In this document: positions 20,389-30,264 of the stretch, piece by piece | Layout: each line of letters opens with the position of its first letter | Numbering within the stretch: position 1 is the first letter of the stretch | Source of the DNA: Burkholderiales bacterium RIFOXYD12_FULL_59_19 | GTDB taxonomy: Bacteria > Pseudomonadota > Gammaproteobacteria > Burkholderiales > Burkholderiaceae_C | Length of the DNA stretch: 64,000 nt | Direction of reading: 5' to 3' | Assembly: GCA_001771065.1 (NCBI GenBank) | Contig: MESQ01000018.1 | Coordinates: 1-64,000 of the forward strand | Made by a program: the position numbers and the translations under genes | Notes under the pieces: generated by a model | What the model was told of the DNA's origin: nothing | Database searches by the model: none | What the model saw: only the letters and a program-made list of their open reading frames with translations

Positions 20389-21668
20389 GCTCGGGCTTTG
20401 AACTCGTACTGCTTCAAGGACTCTGGCTTCATCTCGATCGAGAAACCGGGGTTTTGAGGGGGCATGTAGGCCGCACCCTGTATCACGCAAGGGTCTTTGA
20501 AATGCTCGTGCAAGTGATCCACAAACTCGATCACCCGGCCCGCGCGGGTGCCGGCAATACACAGGTAGTCGATCATGGACAGGTGCTGCACGTACTCGCA
20601 CAGGCCAACCCCACCGGCGTGCGGGCACACCGGCAAGTCGTATTTGGCCGCCATCAGCATCACGGCCAGAATTTCGTTCACACCACCCAGGCGGCAGGCG
20701 TCGATTTGCACCACGTCAATCGCGCCGCGCATGATCAGCTGTTTGAAGACGATGCGGTTTTGACACATCTCGCCTGTCGCAACCTTGACGGGGGCGACAG
20801 CTTCGCGGATTTTGCGGTGGCCTTCAATGTCGTCCGGGCTGGTGGGCTCTTCGATGAACCAGGGTTTGGCAAAAGCCAGCTCGCGCACCCATTCGATGGC
20901 CTGGGGGACTTCCCACACCTGGTTGGCATCAATCATCAACTGGCGGTCTGGCCCCAGCACCTCGCGGGCGATACGCAGGCGGCGAATGTCATCGGCCTTG
21001 TCTCGACCCACTTTGAGCTTGATGTGGTTGAAGCCCGCATCGGTGGCTTCTTTGCACAGGCGACGCAGCTTGTCGTCGTCATAACCCAGCCAACCCGCCG
21101 AGGTGGTGTAGCAAGGGTAGCCTTCACGCATCAGTGTGGCATGGCGTTCTTCCTTGCCCATGGCACGCTCTTTGAGCAGGGCCAGGGCTTCTTCGGGTGT
21201 GATGCAGTCGGTGATGTAGCGGAAGTCGATGAGTTTGACAATTTCTTCCGGACTCATGCGCGACACCAGTTGCCACACGGGTACGCCTTCCTGTTTGGCC
21301 CACAAGTCCCACACGGCGTTAACCACCGCGCCGGTCGCCAGGTGAATAGCCCCCTTGTCCGGGCCGATCCAGCGCAACTGGCTGTCAGAGGTGATGAAGT
21401 GCCAGAAACGCCCCATGTCCTGTGTGACCCAATCCATGTCGAGTCCGACCACCAAGTGGCGCATGGCCTCAATGGCGGCGCAGCAGATTTCATTGCCGCG
21501 ACCAATGGTGAAGGTCAGGCCGTGACCTTCCAGGCCGGGCTGGTTGGTTTCCATAATCACATAGGCGGCGGAATAGTCCGGGTCCGGGTTCATGGCATCG
21601 GAGCCATCCAGATGCTGGGACGTGGGAAAGCGCACGTCCACGACGCGCATGTTGATGATTTTGCTCAT
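20385..21668 (-). CDS. L-fuconate dehydratase (enolase superfamily)
   Basis: This 427-residue enzyme converts L-fuconate to 2-keto-3-deoxy-L-fuconate. It belongs to the FucD/ENOSF1 branch of the enolase superfamily. Branch marks are DFRYITDCITPEEAL and TTSAGWLGYDD. The general-base KLKVGRD, metal-ligand regions MIDANQVW, FIEEPTSPDD and ATGEMCQNR, and the histidine in CPHAGGVGLCEY are also present. The start MSKIINMRV sits one base beyond the stop of the diketo-hydrolase gene and fits the family. This is the gene that identifies the operon as L-fucose rather than L-rhamnose degradation. Confidence 0.93.
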
Positions 21669-21669
21669 G

Positions 21670-22524
21670 TCAGGCTTGTACGGTCGCTTGTGTCTGGTGC
21701 CCCAAGCCTTCAATGCCCAGGTGCATGGTTTGCCCGGCGCGCAGGTACACCGGCGGTTTTTGCCCCAGTCCTACGCCGGGTGGTGTGCCGGTGGAGATGA
21801 TGTCGCCGGGCTGCAGGCTCATGAAGCGGCTCAGGTAGCTAATCAGGAAAGCCACGCCGTAGACCATGGTGGAGGTGCTGCCGTTTTGATAGCGTTTGCC
21901 ATCCACTTCCAGCCACAGTTTCAGGGCTTGTGGGTCAGGCACTTCGTCGGCAGTGACCAGCCAGGGGCCGGTCGGGCCAAAGGTGTCGCAGCCCTTGCCC
22001 TTGTCCCAGGTGCCGCTGCGATCGAGCTGGAATTCGCGTTCTGACACGTCGTTGATGACGCAGTAACCGGCTATGTGTGACAGGGCATCGGCTTCTTTGA
22101 TGTAGCGGCCGCCTTGGCCAATGACCACGCCCAGTTCCACTTCCCAGTCGGTCTTGACCGAGTTGCGGGGGATTTCCACTTGGTCGTCTGGCCCGATGAT
22201 GGCGCTGGTCCATTTGTTGAAGACCACCGGCTCGGGCGGCACTTGCATACCACTCTCGGCCGCGTGGTCCGAGTAATTCAGGCCGATACAAATGAACTTG
22301 CCCACGTTGCCAACACAGGCGCCCAGGCGCAAGTCTTTTTGCGGCGTGCCGGCTACCAGCGGCAGGCTCTCCATATTTACGCCACGCAATCGCGTCAGGC
22401 TCTCGGGCAGCAGGGCCGCCCCGGCTACATCGGTTATCACACCGGAGAGGTCGCGCACGCGGCCCTGGACATCCAATACACCGGGCTTTTCCTGGCCTGG
22501 CAATCCGTAGCGTAGTAGTTTCAC
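21670..22524 (-). CDS. Fumarylacetoacetate-hydrolase family protein, probable 2,4-diketo-3-deoxy-L-fuconate hydrolase
   Basis: This 284-residue FAH-family hydrolase shows IGLNYSDHAAESG, KWTSAIIGPDD, VINDVSEREFQ and STGTPPGVGLG, the metal and active-site surroundings of the family. In the oxidative fucose pathway it splits the 2,4-diketo acid into pyruvate and lactate. The start is a GTG (VKLLRYG) preceded by GAGGATAAG; family members begin at this point, while the upstream in-frame ATG has no good ribosome site. It is followed after one base by the dehydratase gene. Confidence 0.88.
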   Translation of the reverse strand: MKLLRYGLPGQEKPGVLDVQGRVRDLSGVITDVAGAALLPESLTRLRGVNMESLPLVAGTPQKDLRLGACVGNVGKFICIGLNYSDHAAESGMQVPPEPVVFNKWTSAIIGPDDQVEIPRNSVKTDWEVELGVVIGQGGRYIKEADALSHIAGYCVINDVSEREFQLDRSGTWDKGKGCDTFGPTGPWLVTADEVPDPQALKLWLEVDGKRYQNGSTSTMVYGVAFLISYLSRFMSLQPGDIISTGTPPGVGLGQKPPVYLRAGQTMHLGIEGLGHQTQATVQA

Positions 22525-22605
22525 AGTCTTATCCTCAAGCAAAAAATCAAAACGGGGCAAGCCCGCGCCGACATCCAATCAGACGCGGGTCTGGCCCCCA
22601 TCACA

Positions 22606-23547
22606 TCAATCGTAAAGAACCGCCGCGACCTTGGGATCGTTCATGTTGGACTTGTCGTAGTAGTAAAAACCGGTGTCGATGATCTTGGGCAACTTCTCGC
22701 CTTTGAGTGCTTTTACAGCCGCTTCCACGGTCTTGTAGCCAATGCCGACCGGGTTTTGGGTGATGGAGCCGGCGATGGTGCCGTCGTTGATCATGTCTTT
22801 CTGGGCCTTGCCCGAGTCAAACCCAATGATCACAATGCCCGACTTCTTGGCTTCCTTGACACCCTTGCCAGCACCGATGGCACCGGGCTCATTGGTGCCA
22901 AAAATGCCTTTGAGTTTGGGATGTGCTTGCAGCAGAGTTTTGGCAATTTCTGCCGACTTCAACTGGTCACCACCATACTGAACGTCAACCACCTTGATCT
23001 TGGGGTACTTGGCCTTGATCTGGTTCAGGAAGCCATCACGGCGGCCAACCCCTGTGGTGCTGGTCTGGTCATGGGCAATCACGGCCACTTCACCCTCACC
23101 ACCAATTTTTTCTGCCATCTTGTCGGCGGCCAGTGCCGCTGCTGCCACGTTGTTGGTGGTGGCTGTGGTGACTGGAATGTCGCTGTCGACACCGGAGTCA
23201 AACGCGATGACGGGGATGTTGGCAGCCTTGGCTTTTTTCAGGAAGGGGATGGAGGCCTTGCTGTCGAGTGCGGCAAAACCAATGGCAGCAGGCTTCTTGG
23301 CCATGGCGGCGGACAACATGTCGATTTGTTTGTCCACTTGTTGCTCGGTTTCGGGGCCTTCAAATGTGACTTTGACCTTGTAGTCTTTGGCGGCCTGATC
23401 AGCACCTTGTTTCACAGCCTGCCAGAACTGGTGCTGGAAGCCTTTGGAGATCAAGGGGATGTAGATCTCTTGGGCCGATGCGAAGCTGGCAAAACCTGCC
23501 AGGGCCAGGCCAGCGGTCAAAGCCAGCAGTTTTCTTTTTGCGTTCAC
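22606..23547 (-). CDS. Sugar ABC transporter periplasmic binding protein (RbsB-like)
   Basis: The 313-residue protein has a signal peptide (residues about 1-25, cleavage near ASA) and the type I periplasmic-binding fold of ribose-type transporters. Marks include LISKGFQHQFWQAVKQGADQ, VDKQIDMLSAAM, AFDSGVDSD and FGTNEPGAIGAG. It would capture L-fucose, or its lactone, for the permease and ATPase encoded just upstream. The GTG start is preceded by AGGAGACAACCC, a strong site. A gap of 81 bases lies before the diketo-hydrolase gene, the second largest inside the operon. Confidence 0.92.
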   Translation of the reverse strand: MNAKRKLLALTAGLALAGFASFASAQEIYIPLISKGFQHQFWQAVKQGADQAAKDYKVKVTFEGPETEQQVDKQIDMLSAAMAKKPAAIGFAALDSKASIPFLKKAKAANIPVIAFDSGVDSDIPVTTATTNNVAAAALAADKMAEKIGGEGEVAVIAHDQTSTTGVGRRDGFLNQIKAKYPKIKVVDVQYGGDQLKSAEIAKTLLQAHPKLKGIFGTNEPGAIGAGKGVKEAKKSGIVIIGFDSGKAQKDMINDGTIAGSITQNPVGIGYKTVEAAVKALKGEKLPKIIDTGFYYYDKSNMNDPKVAAVLYD

Positions 23548-23655
23548 GGGTTGTCTCCTAAAAAAAATATCAATGCCAATCAAACGACGAGAGCGAGTAC
23601 GAAATCAGGGAATCACGTGGATAGGGGGTTGGTGCTGAGGTGTCTGACAGTCTCC

Positions 23656-24657
23656 TTATTTCTTGTTGCGGCGCAGGTTGTCGGTGTAAACCGCCAGAAT
23701 GATGATCAGGCCGGTGAGCACCATTTGCCACTCCTGGGCTACCGACATGATGCGCAGTCCGTTGATCAGCACACTCATGATGAAGGCGCCGATCAGGGTG
23801 CCCAGAATCGTGCCGACACCACCACTGAGTGAGGTACCGCCAATCACCACGGCGGCGATGGCATCGAGCTCGTAGCCTTGGCCCAGTGCCGGCTGTGCGG
23901 AATTCAGGCGAGAGGCAATTAACAGGCCGGAAATGCTGCAAATGGCGCCAGCGAAGCTGTAGATGATGATTTTCCAGCGATCGACATTCACACCCGACAG
24001 GCGCACCGCCTCTTCGTTGCTGCCCAAGGCAAAGGTGTAGCGGCCCAGTGCTGTCTTGTTGAGCACAATGGCCGACACAATGGCCACCAGAAAGAGAATC
24101 AGCACGCCATTGGGAATGGGGAAAGAGGGAATCAGGTCACCGAATACCGAGCCCAACGAAATCTGGTCGAAGCCCTCGATGTCACTGAAGTAAATCGGAC
24201 GGGTCTGGGTAATCAGCAGTGACAGCCCTTTGAGCAGCATCATCATGCCCAAGGTGGCAATAAAGGGCGGGACCTTGAGCTTGGTAATGATCAGTCCGGA
24301 GGCGCAGCCAGTCAGGGCGCCTGTGGCCACGGCCAGCGCAATACCCAGGGGCATGGGCAAGCCCAGATTCACCAAAAACACCCCGGCCATCACGGCACAA
24401 AAGGTCATCAACACCCCCACCGACAAATCAATGCCCGAGGTGATGATGATGAAAGTGCTGGCAATCGCCAATACACCAATCACGGTGGTGGACTGCAAAA
24501 TGCCAATGATGTTGTCCTGCGTCATGAAGGCATCGGGCTTGAGCACGGTGAACACCGCAATCAGCGCAATCAGGCTGGCAAAGGCCAGCAGTTTTTGTTT
24601 GGCTTGGCCACCTGTCAAACGGGACAGCCAGGAAGTGGGGGCAGCGAATTTGGTCAT
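23656..24657 (-). CDS. Sugar ABC transporter permease (RbsC-like)
   Basis: This 333-residue inner-membrane protein has about eight to ten hydrophobic helices and the RbsC/BPD_transp_2 pattern. SGIDLSVG and GGTSLSGGVGT are typical of the family. It forms the membrane channel with the ATPase encoded 23 bases upstream. The substrate is inferred from the operon to be L-fucose. The start MTKFAAPTSW is the natural one, with a short basic N-terminus. The 108-base gap to the binding protein gene, the largest in the operon, may hold an internal regulatory point, but none is recognisable. Confidence 0.93.
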   Translation of the reverse strand: MTKFAAPTSWLSRLTGGQAKQKLLAFASLIALIAVFTVLKPDAFMTQDNIIGILQSTTVIGVLAIASTFIIITSGIDLSVGVLMTFCAVMAGVFLVNLGLPMPLGIALAVATGALTGCASGLIITKLKVPPFIATLGMMMLLKGLSLLITQTRPIYFSDIEGFDQISLGSVFGDLIPSFPIPNGVLILFLVAIVSAIVLNKTALGRYTFALGSNEEAVRLSGVNVDRWKIIIYSFAGAICSISGLLIASRLNSAQPALGQGYELDAIAAVVIGGTSLSGGVGTILGTLIGAFIMSVLINGLRIMSVAQEWQMVLTGLIIILAVYTDNLRRNKK

Positions 24658-24680
24658 GGGATGATGGAGGTGTCTTGGGG

Positions 24681-26195
24681 TTAGTGCATGGTGGCTGCCG
24701 GGGCGTCGCGTTGGGTCGCTAGTGCCATCAAGCTCTCTTGGGTGGCAACATCACCCGCCATTTCTCCGGTGATGCGCCCTTCACACATCACCAGCACACG
24801 GTGGCTGAGCAGCAGTACTTCAGGCAGTTCGGAAGAAATCACGATGATGGCCTTGCCTTGGGCGGCCAGATCGTTGAGCAATTTGTAGATTTCGCTTTTG
24901 GCGCCGACGTCAATACCGCGCGTGGGCTCGTCAAAAATCAGCACGTCACAGTCTTGCACCAGCCACTTGGCGATCACCACCTTTTGCTGGTTGCCACCTG
25001 ACAGCAGCTTGGCGGTTTGCGTTAATGAGGGTGTTTTGATGTGTAGCTTTTCCACCATCTTTTGCGACACACTGCGAATGGCTGACTGATTCAGGAACAC
25101 GCCCCATTTCAGCCAGCGCCTCAGGCTGGGCAGGGTGATGTTGGACGCCACATCCATGCCGGTGGCCAGGCCAAATTGCTTGCGGTCTTCGGACAAATAA
25201 CCAATGCCAGCCCGCACCGCATCGATGGGGGCGTTGATGGGGATCGTTTTGCCCCGCACCCGCACCTCGCCCGAGTCAATCGGGTCGGCCCCAAACACGG
25301 CGCGCGCCACCTCGGTGCGCCCAGCCCCCATGAGACCGGCAAAGCCCAGAATCTCGCCACGACGCAGGCTAAAGCTCACATTTCGAATGAATCGGCCATG
25401 GTTCAGGCCGCGCACCTCCAGCAGCACCTCATGGGCCGAGGTATCGGGAATGTGCTTTTCGGCCTGCTCCAGATTGCGCCCGACCATCATGGCAATCACC
25501 TGCTGCAGCGGTGTGCTGGCGGGCATGGTGCCGATGGTGCAGCCGTCGCGCATGACGGTGATGCGGTCTGCAATGCGCTGAATTTCGTCCATCTTGTGCG
25601 AGATGTAGACAATACCTACACCCTCGCTCTTGAGCTGGCGGATGATGCGAAACAGCTCGTCAATCTCGGCATTGTTCAGCGCGGCGGTCGGCTCATCCAT
25701 GATCAGCACACGCGACTTGAACGACAGCGCCTTGGCAATCTCCACCATCTGCTGGCGGGCCACGGTGAGCTCTCCAATCGTTGTGGTTGGGGACAGTGCC
25801 AGATTCAGGCGGTCAAACAGCGTCTGGGTATCCTGGTTGAGCTTCTCCTCATCCAGAAACAGGCCACCCAGGCGGCGTGGCTCGCGCCCCAGAAAGATGT
25901 TTTGCGCGGCCGTCAGGTGGTTCATCAGGTGCAGCTCCTGATGCACGATGCCAATGGCCAGAGTCTGTGCGTGTGCCGGGCTCTCGATTTCTACTGGCTG
26001 GCCGTCGAGCAGCATATCGCCACCGTCTTTTTGGTAGACCCCAGCCAGAATTTTCATCAGCGTGGATTTGCCCGCGCCGTTTTCGCCCATCAAGGCGTGC
26101 ACTTCACCTGCACGCAGGTCAAAGTGCACCTTGTCCAGTGCCTTGACACCAGGGAACGATTTGCTCAGGTTCTTGACAGAGACCAAGGATGTCAC
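24681..26195 (-). CDS. Sugar ABC transporter ATP-binding protein (RbsA-like, two domains)
   Basis: The 504-residue protein carries two ATPase halves. The first has Walker [15 protein letters not shown], signature [15 protein letters not shown] and Walker [12 protein letters not shown]. The second has a degenerate Walker A ([13 protein letters not shown]), signature LSGGNQQKV and Walker [13 protein letters not shown]. This asymmetry is normal for RbsA/XylG/MglA. It powers uptake through the permease encoded next. The start [14 protein letters not shown] matches the family. It lies 37 bases after the SDR gene that heads the operon. Confidence 0.94.
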   Translation of the reverse strand: MTSLVSVKNLSKSFPGVKALDKVHFDLRAGEVHALMGENGAGKSTLMKILAGVYQKDGGDMLLDGQPVEIESPAHAQTLAIGIVHQELHLMNHLTAAQNIFLGREPRRLGGLFLDEEKLNQDTQTLFDRLNLALSPTTTIGELTVARQQMVEIAKALSFKSRVLIMDEPTAALNNAEIDELFRIIRQLKSEGVGIVYISHKMDEIQRIADRITVMRDGCTIGTMPASTPLQQVIAMMVGRNLEQAEKHIPDTSAHEVLLEVRGLNHGRFIRNVSFSLRRGEILGFAGLMGAGRTEVARAVFGADPIDSGEVRVRGKTIPINAPIDAVRAGIGYLSEDRKQFGLATGMDVASNITLPSLRRWLKWGVFLNQSAIRSVSQKMVEKLHIKTPSLTQTAKLLSGGNQQKVVIAKWLVQDCDVLIFDEPTRGIDVGAKSEIYKLLNDLAAQGKAIIVISSELPEVLLLSHRVLVMCEGRITGEMAGDVATQESLMALATQRDAPAATMH

Positions 26196-26232
26196 GTGGC
26201 GACCTTTCGTGGATTGCTTGCGCAGGATCGCG

Positions 26233-26994
26233 TTAAATCGTCACGCCACCGTCCACCAGCAGGGTCTGCCCGGTGACAAAGCGTGACTCGTCGCTGGCCA
26301 GGTACACCACCATCGGGGTGATGTCAGCCACCGTGGCCAGACGGCCCATGGGCTGGCGGGCAATGAAGTCTTTTTCAGCCTGCACCGGGTCTGCCGCGCT
26401 GGCGATGCGCCCGCGCAAAGACGGCGTGTCCACCGTGCCGGGGCACAGGGCATTGGCACGCAGCCCGGCTTTCACATAGTCTGCTGCCAGTGACTTGGTC
26501 AGGCCAATCACCGCCGCCTTGGTGGCACCGTAAGCGCAGCGGTTGGCAAAACCTTTGATGCTTGAGGCCATCGAGGCCATGTTAATGATGGACACGCTGC
26601 CGTTTTCTGCTTGTGCCTTGGCCAGCATGGCGGGCATGAAGGCACGTGTCATGCGGAACATGCTTTTCACGTTCAGGTCAAAACTCAAGTCCCAGTCCGC
26701 CTCGCTGCATTCGAGCATGCTGCCGTTGGCGACCATGCCCGCGCAGTTGAACAAGGCATCCAGCGCCGGAGTGCGTGCGGCCAAGGCGGCCACTGCGGCA
26801 TCGCTGCGCACATCCAGCAGTTCAATCTGAATGCCAGCGTGCTCTGCGGCCAGCGTTTTCAGAAACTCTGCATGGATGTCGGTGGCAATTACCCGCGCAC
26901 CCTCGGCGGCACAAGCCAGTGCGCTAGCGCGGCCGATGCCCTGCGCTGCGGCTGTGATCAATACGGATTTACCGTGCAAACGACCTGTTGACAT
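26233..26994 (-). CDS. SDR oxidoreductase, probable 2-keto-3-deoxy-L-fuconate dehydrogenase
   Basis: This 253-residue SDR has the unusual nucleotide loop [12 protein letters not shown] instead of TGxxxGIG, a signature shared by 2-keto-3-deoxy-L-fuconate dehydrogenases and their animal relative DHRS6/BDH2. Further marks are NCAGMVANG, the active-site YGATKAA and the C-terminal [10 protein letters not shown]. It would oxidise the C4 hydroxyl of 2-keto-3-deoxy-L-fuconate with NAD. It is the promoter-proximal gene of the operon. ATG at 26994 is chosen because GGAG lies 8 bases upstream; a GTG three codons earlier is possible. Confidence 0.86.
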   Translation of the reverse strand: MSTGRLHGKSVLITAAAQGIGRASALACAAEGARVIATDIHAEFLKTLAAEHAGIQIELLDVRSDAAVAALAARTPALDALFNCAGMVANGSMLECSEADWDLSFDLNVKSMFRMTRAFMPAMLAKAQAENGSVSIINMASMASSIKGFANRCAYGATKAAVIGLTKSLAADYVKAGLRANALCPGTVDTPSLRGRIASAADPVQAEKDFIARQPMGRLATVADITPMVVYLASDESRFVTGQTLLVDGGVTI

Positions 26995-27021
26995 GAGCGG
27001 CACTCCAATCTATAAATTCAA

Positions 27022-27044
27022 ATATGAATAAACTATTTACATAT
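27022..27044. promoter_or_regulatory. Candidate operator dyad between fucose operon and IclR gene
   Basis: In the 151-base divergent gap, ATATG (27022-27026) and CATAT (27040-27044) form an inverted pair around an AT-rich core. The spacing is plausible for an IclR-type dimer site. This is only a weak dyad; assignment to the adjacent regulator is inference. Confidence 0.35.
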
Positions 27045-27145
27045 GGTTAAATCATAGAGCGTGTTTCTTGTCGTAGCCGTCAGTGTTTACCCTGATGTGC
27101 CGACGCTCTGCTATAAAACCTCAAACTTCTATTTCAACTTTTTTT

Positions 27146-27985
27146 ATGCAAACAAGTGTCCCCAAACCCCGTGGACGTCGGCCGAAAGTGGCTGGTGTTC
27201 TTGATGTTGTAACAACAACTGACGAACGTTACCGTGCGCCTGCGCTGGACAAGGGCCTGGACATTTTGGAGTTGTTGGCCACGCAGCCGCAAGGTCTGAC
27301 GCGTGCCGAGATCGTCAAAGAAATGGACCGCAGCGCCAACGAGATTTACCGCATGCTTGAGCGTCTGGTGGCACGCCAGTATGTGATTCGTAACCTCTCG
27401 GGCGACCGCTACTCGTTGAGTTTGAAGCTGTTTGCCTTGGCGCACATGCATCCGCCACTAAGTCGTTTGATCAACCAGGCCCTGCCCATCATGGATGACT
27501 TTGCCCGCAAAGCCGAGCAATCTTGCCACATGGGGGTGTATGACCGGGGCAATGTACTCATCTGCGCCCAGATCAACAGTCCGCGCGGCTGGAGCTTTTC
27601 GGTTCAGCGGGGCGCTCGTGTTGGCCTGCTCGATACCGCCTCCGGGCATGTGTTGCTGACCTTTTGCGACCCAGGAAGCTACCAAAGAATGCGTGCTGAA
27701 CATATCCCGGTTAACGATGAGGTTCCTGTCCGTGAGGAGGGGCTTGTCCAAATTCTGGCGGCTATTCGCGAGTGCGGCTACCTCGAGCGTGACAGTGCCC
27801 AGACATTTGGTGTGGTGGACGTTTCTGTCCCGATTTTGGGGCCTGACAACACCGCCTTGGCCACACTCACCTGTCCGTACATTCGAAGCATCACCTGCCA
27901 TGTGGGCCCGGACTTGGCACAGGTGCGGGCCCTGCTGCAAAGCGCCGCACAAACACTTTCTTTAACGCATGGCATGCAGCGCTGA
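27146..27985 (+). CDS. IclR-family transcriptional regulator of the fucose operon
   Basis: This 279-residue regulator has an N-terminal winged helix (about residues 30-90; ALDKGLDILELLATQPQGLT, then MDRSANEIYRMLERL) and the IclR effector-binding domain (about residues 105-275). It is divergent from the fucose operon, with a 151-base gap between them. The likely effector is a pathway intermediate such as fuconate, and the likely target is the divergent promoter; both are inference. The start at MQTSVPKPRG is chosen by comparison with family N-termini, though an in-frame ATG 63 bases upstream exists. Confidence 0.88.
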   Translation: MQTSVPKPRGRRPKVAGVLDVVTTTDERYRAPALDKGLDILELLATQPQGLTRAEIVKEMDRSANEIYRMLERLVARQYVIRNLSGDRYSLSLKLFALAHMHPPLSRLINQALPIMDDFARKAEQSCHMGVYDRGNVLICAQINSPRGWSFSVQRGARVGLLDTASGHVLLTFCDPGSYQRMRAEHIPVNDEVPVREEGLVQILAAIRECGYLERDSAQTFGVVDVSVPILGPDNTALATLTCPYIRSITCHVGPDLAQVRALLQSAAQTLSLTHGMQR

Positions 27986-28036
27986 GCTGAGTTGAGCTGA
28001 GCTGAGTGGTGTTACCGCCGACCGGAAACTGACACC

Positions 28037-28278
28037 CAGGTGGCGTTGCTGATGCTTCCGCAGGAATTCTTGCAGGCCGTTGACGACTTGTCCTCGGACT
28101 GGATCGCGTTGTATGACCATGCGCTGCAGCGCATGCTCGGCATGCCATCGCATGAAGTGCTGGAACAGAGCCTGGCTGCCTGCGCGCACCGGTGACATGG
28201 TGCCGAGCTATGCCACTACCAGCCGAAAATTCCCCGGCACTGGCAGATGCGCCGAGGACCTATGTGATGGAGAAATAG
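28037..28278 (+). pseudogene. phaC remnant (N- and C-terminal pieces fused, frameshifted)
   Basis: About 45 codons from 28037 encode a PhaC N-terminal piece (VALLMLPQEFLQAVDD, ALYDHALQRMLGMPSHEVLEQ) parallel to residues about 50-95 of the intact PhaC at 16521. The sequence then jumps in another frame to the PhaC C-terminus (ARTGDMVPSYATTSRKFP). One extra C puts the last residues (final ...YVMEK and TAG) in a third frame. Some 450 central codons are missing. The 3' part is about 93% identical to the end of the intact gene, and the 5' part is much more diverged. It cannot encode a synthase. Confidence 0.88.
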
Positions 28279-28280
28279 AC
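28181..28280 (+). repeat. Direct repeat of the phaC 3' end (partner at 18173-18271)
   Basis: These 100 bases align with 18173-18271 with six mismatches and one inserted base. The two copies are in the same orientation 10 kb apart and enclose exactly the fucose operon and its regulator. Confidence 0.88.
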
Positions 28281-28290
28281 TTTATGCGGA

Positions 28291-29607
28291 TCAGGCGGAG
28301 GCGTTGACAGCCCGCTTGGGCAGGCTGCGTATCGGTGTGGATGGGCTGCTGTAGCGGTCCAGCGCCAGGCCTTCGGTGCTGATGGCGGGTTGCCGACCGG
28401 TGACCAGGTCAGCCAGCAATTGCCCGGAACCGCTGGCCATGGTCCAGCCCAGCGTGCCGTGGCCGGTGTTTAAAAACAGGTTGGGGTACTGCCGGGTGGC
28501 GCCGATGATGGGTGTGCCATCGGGCGTTTGCGGGCGCAAGCCGGTCCAGAACTCCGCCTTGGGCAGGTCGCCGCCAGGGAACAGGTCGGCAGTCACCATT
28601 TCCAGCGTGGCGCGGCGTTTGGGATTCAGGCTCAGGTCAAAACCACTCAACTCGGCCATGCCGCCGACACGGATACGTTTGTCAAAACGGGTGATCGCCA
28701 CCTTGTAGGTCTCATCCAGCACGGTCGATTGTGGTGCCAGGCTGGCATCAAGCAAAGGCACGGTCAGCGAATAACCCTTGACCGGGTAGACCGGCAGGTT
28801 CAGGCCGAGTGGCCGTAGCAATTGGCGCGTGTAACTGCCCAGCGCCAGCACATACTTGTCGGCCTTGATCACTTCGGCTTCAGGCCCCGCCAGCGCTACG
28901 CCCTGCAGGCTCTGGCCGTCAGACAGCAACTGCCTGACGTCGACCCCGTAGCGGAAATTCACACCCAATTGCCGTGCCTTCTCGGCCAATTGCTGGGTAA
29001 ATAGAAAGCAGTCACCGGTTTCATCATGGGGTAGCCACAGGCCGCCCAGTAGCCGGTCTTGCGTGTGGACCAGTGCGGGTTCCACGCGGGCCAGTCCGGC
29101 GCGGTCCAGCACCTCGTGCGCGACACCGCAGGCGCGCAGCACCTCCAGGTCGCGCGTGACGGCATCGAGCTGCGCTTGCGAGCGAAACACCTGCAGCGTG
29201 CCGCCGGTGCGTTGCTCGTACTGGATGCCGGTATCCAAGCGCAGTTGCTGTAGACAGGCGCGGCTGTACTGCGACACGCGCATCATGCGTTCCTTGTTGA
29301 TGGCGTAACGCGACGGTGTGCAATTGCGCAGCATGCCGGCCATCCAGCGCAACTGGAACAGCGAGCCGTCGGCGCGCAAGGCCAGCGGCGCATGTTTCTG
29401 GAACAGCCATTTGAGGGCTTTGAGCGGAATGCCGGGGGCGGCCCAGGGTGTTGAGTAGCCGGGCGAGACCTGGCCCGCATTGGCAAAACTGGTCTCCAGC
29501 GCCGGGCCGCTCTGGCGTTCAAGCACCGTCACCTCGGCTCCGGCGCGTGCCAGGGCGTAGGCTGTTGAAATACCGATGACACCAGCACCTAAAACAACAA
29601 CTTTCAT
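28291..29607 (-). CDS. dadA: D-amino acid dehydrogenase
   Basis: DadA oxidatively deaminates D-amino acids, mainly D-alanine, to keto acids and passes electrons to the respiratory chain at the inner membrane. The 438-residue flavoprotein starts with the FAD-binding [18 protein letters not shown] motif and contains the DadA-typical [19 protein letters not shown] and [11 protein letters not shown] near the C-terminus. The first ATG fits the family. It is divergent from an Lrp-type regulator with a perfect inverted repeat between them. No alr/dadX racemase follows; instead the phaC remnant lies just downstream. Confidence 0.95.
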   Translation of the reverse strand: MKVVVLGAGVIGISTAYALARAGAEVTVLERQSGPALETSFANAGQVSPGYSTPWAAPGIPLKALKWLFQKHAPLALRADGSLFQLRWMAGMLRNCTPSRYAINKERMMRVSQYSRACLQQLRLDTGIQYEQRTGGTLQVFRSQAQLDAVTRDLEVLRACGVAHEVLDRAGLARVEPALVHTQDRLLGGLWLPHDETGDCFLFTQQLAEKARQLGVNFRYGVDVRQLLSDGQSLQGVALAGPEAEVIKADKYVLALGSYTRQLLRPLGLNLPVYPVKGYSLTVPLLDASLAPQSTVLDETYKVAITRFDKRIRVGGMAELSGFDLSLNPKRRATLEMVTADLFPGGDLPKAEFWTGLRPQTPDGTPIIGATRQYPNLFLNTGHGTLGWTMASGSGQLLADLVTGRQPAISTEGLALDRYSSPSTPIRSLPKRAVNASA

Positions 29608-29618
29608 GCGAACCTCGT

Positions 29619-29677
29619 GTTAAACAATTGATTTGTGAAGTTTAGATAATCATCTACAGTTAATTTAATTGTTTAAC
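29619..29677. promoter_or_regulatory. Candidate Lrp-type operator between dadA and lrp gene
   Basis: GTTAAACAATT (29619-29629) and AATTGTTTAAC (29667-29677) are perfect 11-base inverted repeats 48 bases apart in an AT-rich gap. The placement between dadA and an Lrp-family gene suggests a paired binding site for the octameric regulator. The inverted repeat is seen directly; who binds it is inferred. Confidence 0.6.
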
Positions 29678-29736
29678 GTTGCTTTTTCAGTAGAAAATAT
29701 AAATAAGAATTGAAAAATCCAACCCAAACCAAAAAA

Positions 29737-30204
29737 ATGGCTGAACTCGACCGCATCGACAAAAAGATCCTCGACATCCTGCAGCGTCAGGGCCGCATCT
29801 CGATGACCGAACTGGGTGAGCAGATCGGGCTGTCCACCTCACCCTGTGCCGAGCGCGTGCGGCGTATGGAGCGCAGCGGCGTCATTACCGGCTACCACGC
29901 CCAGGTCGACCCCAAGTCGGTTGGCAAAACGCTGCTGGTATTTGTTGAAATCACGCTCACCACGAAGTCGGGCGATGTGTTTGACCAGGTGCGCAAAGCA
30001 CTGTTGCACATGCCCGAGGTGATGGCGTGCTACCTGGTGTCGGGCAACTTTGATTACCTGGTGAAAGCACGGCTGAATGCCATGCCTGATTACCGTGACC
30101 TGTTGAGCAGCATCCTGCAAAAGATCCCGGTGCCGTCGCAGTCGCACAGTTATGTGGTGATGGAAGAAGTCAAGGACACCGCCATCATGAATATCACGTT
30201 CTAA
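29737..30204 (+). CDS. Lrp/AsnC-family transcriptional regulator
   Basis: This 155-residue protein has an N-terminal helix-turn-helix (about residues 1-60; LDRIDKKILDILQRQGRISM, GLSTSPCAERVRRME) and an AsnC/RAM ligand domain (about residues 65-150) ending in EEVKDTAIMNI. It is very like Lrp of E. coli in length and pattern. Divergence from dadA points to control of D-alanine use, as Lrp does for dad genes in enteric bacteria. The ATG of MAELDRID is preferred over an upstream in-frame TTG. It converges on hslR across a GC-rich hairpin. Confidence 0.92.
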   Translation: MAELDRIDKKILDILQRQGRISMTELGEQIGLSTSPCAERVRRMERSGVITGYHAQVDPKSVGKTLLVFVEITLTTKSGDVFDQVRKALLHMPEVMACYLVSGNFDYLVKARLNAMPDYRDLLSSILQKIPVPSQSHSYVVMEEVKDTAIMNITF

Positions 30205-30251
30205 TCAGTTGGGGTCAGAGCACGTCGCTGCGCGAGTGGTCTGACCCGCAA
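30205..30251. repeat. Variant copy of the TCTGACCC hairpin repeat
   Basis: The arms GGGGTCAGAGCA and TCTGACCCGCAA, with the flank ATCAGTT, match the reverse complement of the 74-bp unit at 12801. The loop is different (CGTCGCTGCGCGAG). It lies in the convergent gap of the lrp-type gene and hslR and could act as a two-way terminator, although it has no T-run. Confidence 0.75.
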
Positions 30252-30264
30252 ACTTTTCCAACAA

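Noticed and set aside
20454-21800. Plus-strand open frame of 448 codons
   Set aside because: It is antisense to the fuconate dehydratase gene, with shadow-like composition.
22756-23832. Plus-strand open frame of 358 codons
   Set aside because: It lies opposite the sugar-binding protein and permease genes and spans their gap without a ribosome site.
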